64,000 bases of DNA, from NCBI GenBank assembly GCA_008921705.1, contig VFFE01007724.1, positions 4,202,153-4,266,152 on the forward strand. The letters are read 5' to 3'. Positions 56,961-64,000 of the stretch are shown here, piece after piece (positions within the stretch are counted from its first letter, which is position 1; the number at the start of each line of letters is the position of its first letter). The notes under the pieces are model-generated. The model saw only the letters and a list, made by a program, of their open reading frames with translations, was not told where the DNA came from and searched no databases. Source of the stretch: Burhinus oedicnemus. Taxonomy: Eukaryota; Chordata; Aves; Charadriiformes; Burhinidae. The translations under genes were made by a program, and so were the position numbers.

Positions 56961-59559
56961 TCCCCTTTTAAACTAGGGTTGAGTTTCTAGGTGGGTTTCT
57001 TTTTTCTTTTTTCCAATGTGATGAAGAAGTTGATTGATTTCAAGTGAGGAGTCTTTCTCTGCTGGGACCTGGACTGTCAAAAGCCATCAAAGAACTTGGA
57101 AAATTCTGTGATAACACCGGAGGCTCTAACTCAGCTCCAGAATCATCAGTTGAGGAAAAATTCCCAGTAATTGACAACAGCAGTTTTCTTAGCAATGATA
57201 TTCTGCCAGAGTGAGACATTATTTTCTGCACACACAGGCACCCACACGGGGGACAGCACTAACACAAACAGTAAACTCTATTGACATGAGTGAAGTTAAC
57301 ATCAGCAAGAAGACCTAAGTGTATTCACACTAAAACCTTGGACTAGAGTATTCATAAACTCTTAAAATCGATTAAAAAGGCAAATTCCCATTTTGTAAAG
57401 TTTCTTCGATTTCTTATGAACCAAATAAAAACTCTAAATTTCTTTGAATTCAGGGTGAGGGAAAAGGAAGTCAGTACTCTTCATCTCAAAGCTGTGCCCT
57501 TTCTTAATAAAACTCTAGTACGTCTGTGCTGTGAATGCAAATCAGTGCTGGCATCCAGCACAATGTGCAGAGGTTCTCCTGGCAGCGCAGGAAGAGTTTC
57601 CTCCACAGAGGTGTTCCTGCTCTGTGCTGAGTGTCCATCTAGTCTGCAAACACACTTCCCAGGAAATTTAAGTATACCTAGGGAGGTTCCTAGAAGATTT
57701 CACATACTCCAACCTCTTCTTTGAGCAAGAAATCTTGGACAAAGGGATTTCTCCGGCCCTCTTTGTTTCTAAGTTCACTTATGCCCTCTTCAGTCTCCAT
57801 TAAAACATCCTGGTTTTGTCTATTCTTTCCACTCTTTGTCTATTCTTTCTACTGACCATTTTCTTGTCTCTATTTAAAAAGCCTCACATATCACAGCTTG
57901 CTGGTCACTAGCCAGATATCCAGATGATACTTATGTACCACATTGATAGGTACCTTAGAAATAGCAGGGAGAGAGGGAAAAACTATCACTGGAAGACTTC
58001 AGATGCTCTTTTTGATAAATGGCAATTGTAGATCTAATTAGCCGGTTCCCTCCTCTGGAGAAGCTGGGGAAGCAACAACAGTTGCAGTCCCACAGAGCAA
58101 ACACGCGAGGACACATCTCTTGCTGTCAGGTTTTAGCCTTCCACTCAGAGCAGTGTCAGGCCAACGGTCCATCTATCCACCCCTCTTCGTTAAAAGACAC
58201 CAGGTTTTCATCTGGGTTTGAAGGTTTGTCTCAGTGCTGGCACTGTACCGCCACAGCACCACTACACTGTGTCAACTACTTTGGCATAGACAACTGGTTT
58301 CTACAGTAAAGAACAAACACTGCTCACCTTAATTGTGTGAGTATCCCTCCGGCAGTAATCAGGCTAATTGCCTCAGTAAGGCCAGTAATTTGGCTCTAAA
58401 TCAACCAACAAAATTATTTAAGCATAAGTGCATGAGTTCCTTTACAACTCCAAGACCCACTCATTAAACTTTATTTACATCTCAGAAATGCAGTTTCTTT
58501 TCTCTCTTCCATTTGCCAAGGAGAAAGGTAGAAAGGATGAGGTATCAGGAACACCTGTGTGAGCAGGGGGCTGAGCCCACCCACAATGGAATGACAGGGA
58601 AGATGAGTCTCCTTCCTCATTGCTGAAACGCCTCAAGAATTCTGCCTGTGGGAACTCCAAGTTGCATCGTGTCTGGGGATCCCACCAGCCTGCGCATGTC
58701 CTGCCAGGGACGGCATGAAACCACAGAGAATCTGCCAAGAAGGGAACCATTGCCTGAACCTGCTGTAGCTGCATATTTGACTTACACCTTAAAGCATGAG
58801 ATAACATATCCTTTAAAATATTTAGCTTGCTCAACAAAACTGATATGTCTTTACCTACAGAAATTTCTAGACTTTTTTTTTTTAAATCCTATTAAGTGGT
58901 TGGTGTGTATCTTGTGGCAAATATTTTACCATGATAAAGAAGTCCCAACAGCTTCATTTTAGGAGTTGGCTCTAGAGGGGACAGGGAGTTAAAATCCTCA
59001 GTCAGCCAGTGTGCTGCCCTGGATGCTCCCCAAACCACGGTACCTGGACAAGTTGCTGATAGGAAAGGCTTGAAATCCCACCTCCACCAAAGGGTATGTG
59101 ACACGGAACCAGCTCTTGAAGATGAGACCTTTGATCGGTCTTTCAGAGAAGGGTCTTTTTTTAAATAGTGTTTTGGGCCATTTCAACTGTTTCCGTAACC
59201 ACAGGTCTCGGGAAGAGCCCCAGGCTGGGCTGCAGTTAGTCATACCTGTCCCATAAGTAGGGGCGAGGTGTTCCTACTTGCCATGGCCCTCAGTACCACC
59301 GGGCCTTTCCGTGACTCACAGCAGAAGCAACAGCTGGCACAGATGCACAGCTGTGAGCCTCTGCAGCCTCAAATTAAAAATCCACCATGCTTACTGAGTT
59401 TAGGGACCCTGAGGGCTAGGGAGGAGGTGAGTAAGGTGGCCAAGGGACCACGTTTTGCACCTACAACTCTGCCTTGGTCCTGCTGAGGTGTGCAAGTCTC
59501 TTATTGGAGGCTAAAGCTTTTTTCTAAGCAGTCCCAGTTCATTGCCTCCCCTCTTACAA
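56961..59559. other. Unique non-coding sequence
   Basis: No gene recognised. The only clear structure is the 20-bp tandem duplication at 57815-57854 and a T run at 58873-58883. Confidence 0.45.
57815..57854 (+). repeat. 20-bp tandem duplication
   Basis: TTTGTCTATTCTTTCCACTC (57815-57834) is followed directly by a second copy (57835-57854) that differs only at two positions (C to T at unit position 15 and the last base). This is a young local duplication, probably from replication slippage. Confidence 0.9.
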
Positions 59560-60010
59560 AAATCTCTACACGTCTCTAATCATTTTCACTGTCAATCTCT
59601 GCACTCTTTTTATATTCATTAAAGACTTTATGAGATAGGATGACCAGAAATGAAAGAAGATTCTCAGGATAGAGCATGCAATTGATTTATGTTAATGGCA
59701 TTGTAATAATATTTTCAGTGTTTGGTTTCTTTTTCATTCTGTACACAGCTAAAATGTTGATTACTTTTCTATTCCTCTCTCATTTATTGAACAGCCACTT
59801 ACATTGGGCTCCACAAATTTATTCTCAGCTCTGTCTCCAAAGCAGTTAAAATATAATTAATTTAAAATTCACTAACACATGAGAAGTTGAGGTGATTCTT
59901 TCCAATCAATCTTACTAGAATTCATCAATGAGTTTCACCAGCTGTCATGCTGCTCATACATTTGTCTTTGTAAAGCTCCTCTGACTTCACTGGCTTTGAC
60001 ACATTTAACA
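59560..60010 (-). mobile_element. Old CR1-type LINE fragment, minus strand
   Basis: On the plus strand the order is GATAGGATGACCAGAAATGA (59635), then ATTGATTTATGTTAATGGCA and TTGTAATAATATTTTCAGTG (59682-59721). A TTACTTTTCTATTCCTCTCT stretch follows, then GAACAGCCACTTACATTGGG (59790), TTCATCAATGAGTTTCACCA (59922) and TTTGTAAAGCTCCTCTGACT (59968). This tracks the antisense ORF2 sequence of old CR1 elements as I know it from turtles ('ggtgaccagaac ... atttatacaatggca ... attctattcctttc ... gactgccactgcacattga ... ttgtaactcttcgcagtc'). It is very diverged, with no usable frame. Confidence 0.6.
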
Positions 60011-60109
60011 ACTGTTAATACTAAAAAAAACCCCGGGCCTGTAATTTCTATTGAACCACACCATAAGCCTTAAAAGTCCCCCAGATGTGCACGAATAAAT
60101 ATCATAGTC

Positions 60110-60480
60110 ACCTGTGACAGCATCCTTAATGATTTTTGCATTTCTTTACACTGGTAACTTTCATCTCTTGTGCATATATCGGAGATATAAAAAAAGCAAA
60201 GTGTGCTGAGATGCATTAGGAGCTTATAAAGGCAATCAGAGAATAAATGTTGTTGCTTAATTTTGCCTTCATAATATATTCTGCCTTGAAAACTATATTA
60301 GATGTCAAATCGCCTTACCCTAAAGGGATTAGAAGATGAAAAGTAACCCTCAGTGATGGAGACGAAAAAAACCTTGCCTATTTTTATGATGGAGTTCGAT
60401 AACCCAACAGAAGGGATTAAACAGCACGGTGCCAATGATAGCCAGAGACTGAGTATAAAGACCTTTTTTAGTCCTGTTTG
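60110..60480. promoter_or_regulatory. Candidate conserved regulatory block
   Basis: Sequence between the old LINE and 60480 is AT-rich, lacks simple repeats and carries TAATGATTTTTGCATTTC (60127), GTTGTTGCTTAATTTTGCC (60249) and several TTAAT/ATTAG words. It resembles non-coding sequence under constraint. This is a compositional impression only. Confidence 0.2.
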
Positions 60481-63400
60481 TTAACTAAAGATGAACAAAC
60501 TCTTCTGGACAAAAAACGGCCTGATTCTTGTCTCAAAGTTGATACAAAATCAAATACAAGTATTTCATCACAGATATGACAAAGCCACTTGCTTTTCTTC
60601 TGTTCATTACAAGGTGGCTGTGCACTGCCTTATTTTGCCTGGTAGGAGACAGAAACACAATATCACAAATTTGGGATCTGCCGAAAGCTGGAAACACCAA
60701 CAATAACAACGCTTTTATCTTCAAAGAGTTGCCAAAATTAAGGGCTAGATTTTCAAAGGAGCTTGGCATCAAGAGTGCCTTCAGACTTCCCTGGGAAGCA
60801 GAGAACTGAGAACAGGGGCATTGGTCTTTCATTTTCAGCCTGCCCCTCTAGAACAACTGGCAGTCATCACACCTTTCCCACAGGTTAGAAAGCAGGCGTG
60901 ATGTGGGCAAGTGATTTTATGTCAGGGCATTTCAAGGTCGCATATGGTCACATAAACCTGTTTTGTAACAGTGGCACCTAATACCGAAAGTCTCTATTTT
61001 TTACGATGAAGCACTCGCATTGTTAGCTGCTTCAAGCAGAGGCGCAGGAGCAAATCCCTGGCGTGAGATCTGAATGAGTCCCTGTGTATGTGGTTCATGA
61101 GACCGTACAGATAGCGTACAGCTATGTTTGTGTACCTTCACGCATAATACATAACACAAAGTAGTTACCAAAATAATCGAACATTTCACCTAATTGGCAT
61201 ATTTATTATTGATATGTGTGACATGGTAGCCAACTAAAGCCTCAGGTTGTGCCAGGTGGAAGACAAACACATAGCCATAAAGATCAATTAAATGCATTTA
61301 AACGTTGCATATGAACGTGACACTTGCAAAAGGTGAGGGGCAACCCGGTGGGGATTGCCCGAGCCGTGGGAGAAGAGGCAGTGCCCCATTTGTCCCACCC
61401 CTGTGAATGCACCAGCTGGCTTTCGAGTGGTACGTCAGAGAGGTACCAAGGAGGGTCCTGCGTGGAGGGGAACCTGCTGGGAAAATGAGCTCGGCAGGGC
61501 TGGAGCCCTTGAGTGTCACACCACGTGGTGATGCCTGGCCAGTCCTCAGGCTGGATTTCGGCAGGACTGCGGTCCCCGCTGCAGCCAGAGCCCTCCCACA
61601 GCCTCACCCAGGCACTCCTCGCTCTGTTTCTTGTCCCCCTGAGTAGGATCGCAAATCAACTGCAGTCTGACAGCTCTGAGTACATCTTTCACAGAAGAAA
61701 TGAAACCCCAAGCGTATACACATTTGCTGTGTAAGTTTTGCACCTAGATATATGTATTTGCAATGTCTCAGAGGGGCAGGGCAGCAATTAGCTGGCCACG
61801 TTTGTTATACCATTGGCATTATCCTGCTGGCCACTCTGTGTTCCTTAAACGCGGAGATACCTACTGTGCCCAACCGATGACGAGCAGCCAGCGAAACCGC
61901 GCCAGCTCCAGATGACATGCTATATGCTGTTATGAAAGCGGTAACCTCCGGCCACCTTTGCTCTCACAGGCTGTCGGTCACCCTGCAGAGTCAAGTGTGG
62001 TGACCCAGCACCGGGTGTAGCCCACGAGGTTGTTGAGAAAGGAGCCGGCCTTGTGTCTGGTGCAGGGAAGGTTGCACAGACGCCAGCAACTAAACACACA
62101 CACACACACATGCACGCTCTCCCTGCCTGCTTCGCTTTCCTGGAGGGCCTTATTCATATTTCTGAAGTGTTTGGTGGGAGCAGCAGAGAGGGATGAAAGA
62201 TTGGGACAGTAGCAGCTGCAAATGAATTGCCGTCTCGCAGGTACTGAATGATTATTTTGCAGCTATCTGAGGCTGCTTGGGTGATAACTAATATCCTGGG
62301 GTGGAGGGAAGCAGAGCTGTAGTGGTCTGGCTGGGGAAGTGAAAGGTGGAGGGGTAGTTAGTTAAAGACTGTAGTATTTTCTAGCTCTTTCTCTCTGGCT
62401 ATATTTTTTTCTGGGTGCAGGAGGGGTGTATCACAGCATCACAGGAACTGGACCATCAGCTCTTCTTTCAAAGAGCTTGTTGCCTGCCATTAGATTGCAC
62501 TGTATAATATCATAAATCCAGAAGGACATTTTCATTCATGAGGTTTCATAGGAGCTACAAAAACAAACCTTCCCTCTCTGAAGCAGTACCTGCCTTTCAG
62601 ATTCTCAGGCACACTTTTCCCAGGATAGTATGTTTTTACATTCCTTCTTATGTGTTATTTTATATGTTATATTTCTGGCTTTCACATGCGTATGACTGGG
62701 AAACATTGCTTATCCAAACAGAGTTCCTTTTCCTCGCTAATTCATCTTTTTCATCTATAACTTATTTTATTTCCAGACATGAAAAAACAGTTACAAATTA
62801 TATCTGACAGCATCTCCCCAGCTCCTGAGATTTCAGATGTATCTTGCTCCATGATATCTTTTCTGCTAAATTGTGTGAATAGGGCAGAACATGTGTTGCA
62901 AAAGAAGCATTTTATCATAAATTAACCCTGATTTCTTCATTCAGATTCTAGTGATATTGCCAAATTACTTCACCTTCTGCTAACTCCTGATTGTCTTTAC
63001 TATCCATCCTCACAATTGAAAAATCGAACAAACAGGCTATTATGCATGAAAAGTAGTTTTTAACACAAGAAAATGAAACATAAAAACAAATGCTGAAACG
63101 AATAAACTTCAGAAAATGCAAAGCTGCAGCTGTCATCCTTATCATCAAGAGTGGCAACAGCATCACAGCTAAAAATGAAAATCCTCAAATTCAATCAATG
63201 TTCCATGATCGTACAGTGCCAGGTACTTACTGTACCAGCCCATAGCAAGAACTGATCCCAACTCAGTAAAGGGTTACTGTTTCGACTGAAAAGGTATGGG
63301 CAGAGGGATGGTATTTTCTTAATTTAAAGCAGATGAGCAAAGGCACAGAAAAATTCTGTATGTTGGCCAAAAACACATAGGAAGCCTAAAATAAAGTTAG

Positions 63401-64000
63401 CATTCAGTCTCCCAAATCCCAGCACAATGACTACACCCCAGTTAATGTCTCCTACTCCTCCGTTCATGGTATCGCACCCATTTTTGCCTTATGCCCCCTC
63501 CCCGGGTCAGTGCGCCTGGTGTGAGAGCTGAGACCTCAGTAAGACAGTAATACTCTGCCTAGACACAATCCTGTCTTCAAAGACACCCAGCAACAGTATT
63601 CCAAGGAAGAAAGAAGAAATTCCTTAATTGGTAAATGCAGGATAATCTACACCAATGAAGGTTTTATCCTGACAGAGATTAACTTTAAGCCTTGAAGCAT
63701 GAATTTTTATGGCTGTTCCAAAATCTAATTTATTAGTGCTAAATATTATTACTCAAAGCATTCACATTACCCATAGACATGTCCACTTCATCTCAGGAAT
63801 CACACCTCTCAGGAGTCAGTCACCACATCTCAGGAAACAGTTACCTATTCGATTAGCACAATTTTTTTGTGACTGCCGTTAGAGGATAGTACGAGGCCCA
63901 CAGGCTTGCCAGTTAATGAGTACTAGCAGGTTAACAAAGGAGAAGAAGGAGAGGAGCACAGCATATTTTTGACTAGTCCCAGTATTCACAAGTGAGATTT
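60481..64000. other. Unique non-coding sequence
   Basis: No exon, RNA gene or further clear mobile element was recognised to the end of the window. 61320-61660 and 61850-62100 are GC-richer and carry overlapping open frames on both strands with no domain. A (CA)8 microsatellite lies at 62095-62110. Confidence 0.45.
62095..62110. repeat. (CA)8 microsatellite
   Basis: Eight perfect CA units precede TGCACGC. Confidence 0.9.

Noticed and set aside
1..64000. tRNA, rRNA, U-snRNA, CRISPR arrays, endogenous retrovirus LTR-gag-pol structures, bacterial operons
   Set aside because: I looked for tRNA B-box/T-arm words, snRNA starts, regularly spaced repeats and retroviral protein motifs on both strands and found none that hold up. 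Short or very decayed examples could be missed without computation.

Overview
The window looks like avian nuclear DNA from a gene desert or a very large intron. It contains several CR1 LINE fragments with the usual avian 3' end (a ggttggactagatgatc-type stretch ending in ATTCTGTGAT-like repeats). It also contains old, diverged CR1/L3-like LINEs and MIR-like (CORE-SINE) fragments of the kind shared by birds, turtles and crocodilians, plus a few short microsatellites. I see no bacterial-type gene organisation, no CRISPR array, no rRNA or tRNA, and no exon of a host protein that I can name. The longest open frames are either CR1 ORF2 remnants or unrecognisable chance frames. A neoavian origin is plausible from the CR1 types, but that is inference.

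Layout. 1-10 kb is mostly unique sequence. It holds a young CR1 tail (2308-2564), an old CR1 tail (about 4330-4414), a curious split direct repeat (2144-2173 against 4415-4434 and 4773-4786) and a copy of a palindromic dispersed repeat (about 5109-5190). At 9131-10380 a plus-strand CR1 sits inside a minus-strand CR1, flanked by a 6-bp duplication. 10-24 kb is unique sequence with MIR-like SINEs near 12.9-13.3 kb and 17.3-17.5 kb and a polypyrimidine tract at 21.3 kb. 24-28 kb carries a poly-A tract and a badly decayed CR1/L3-like LINE whose reverse transcriptase motifs can still be read. 28-35 kb is unique sequence with a homeobox-, octamer- and FOX-site-rich AT block (28.64-28.9 kb) and more MIR fragments.

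35.7-37.0 kb is a long, old minus-strand CR1/L3-like element. 37-46 kb holds another MIR-like piece, palindromic repeat copies (39.2, 41.7 and perhaps 44.2 kb) and unique sequence. 46-53 kb is the most interesting part. It has an AT-rich block with an AP-1 site and many TAAT motifs (46.04-46.22 kb), an unidentified coding-like stretch on the minus strand (46.8-47.27 kb), a CpG-enriched segment with octamer and SOX motifs followed by three G-quadruplex motifs (49.6-50.3 kb), and an 11-bp-stem hairpin (52.78 kb). 53-64 kb is unique sequence with a further old minus-strand CR1 (59.56-60.01 kb), two more AT-rich candidate regulatory blocks and a 20-bp tandem duplication.

No set of genes works together here. 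The biology that can be supported is retrotransposon history and candidate long-range regulatory DNA. I found no convincing undescribed system. The best leads are the split repeat, the palindromic repeat family, the G-quadruplex/octamer/SOX segment and the unidentified minus-strand frame near 47 kb. All calls were made by eye, without alignment, so repeat boundaries are approximate.
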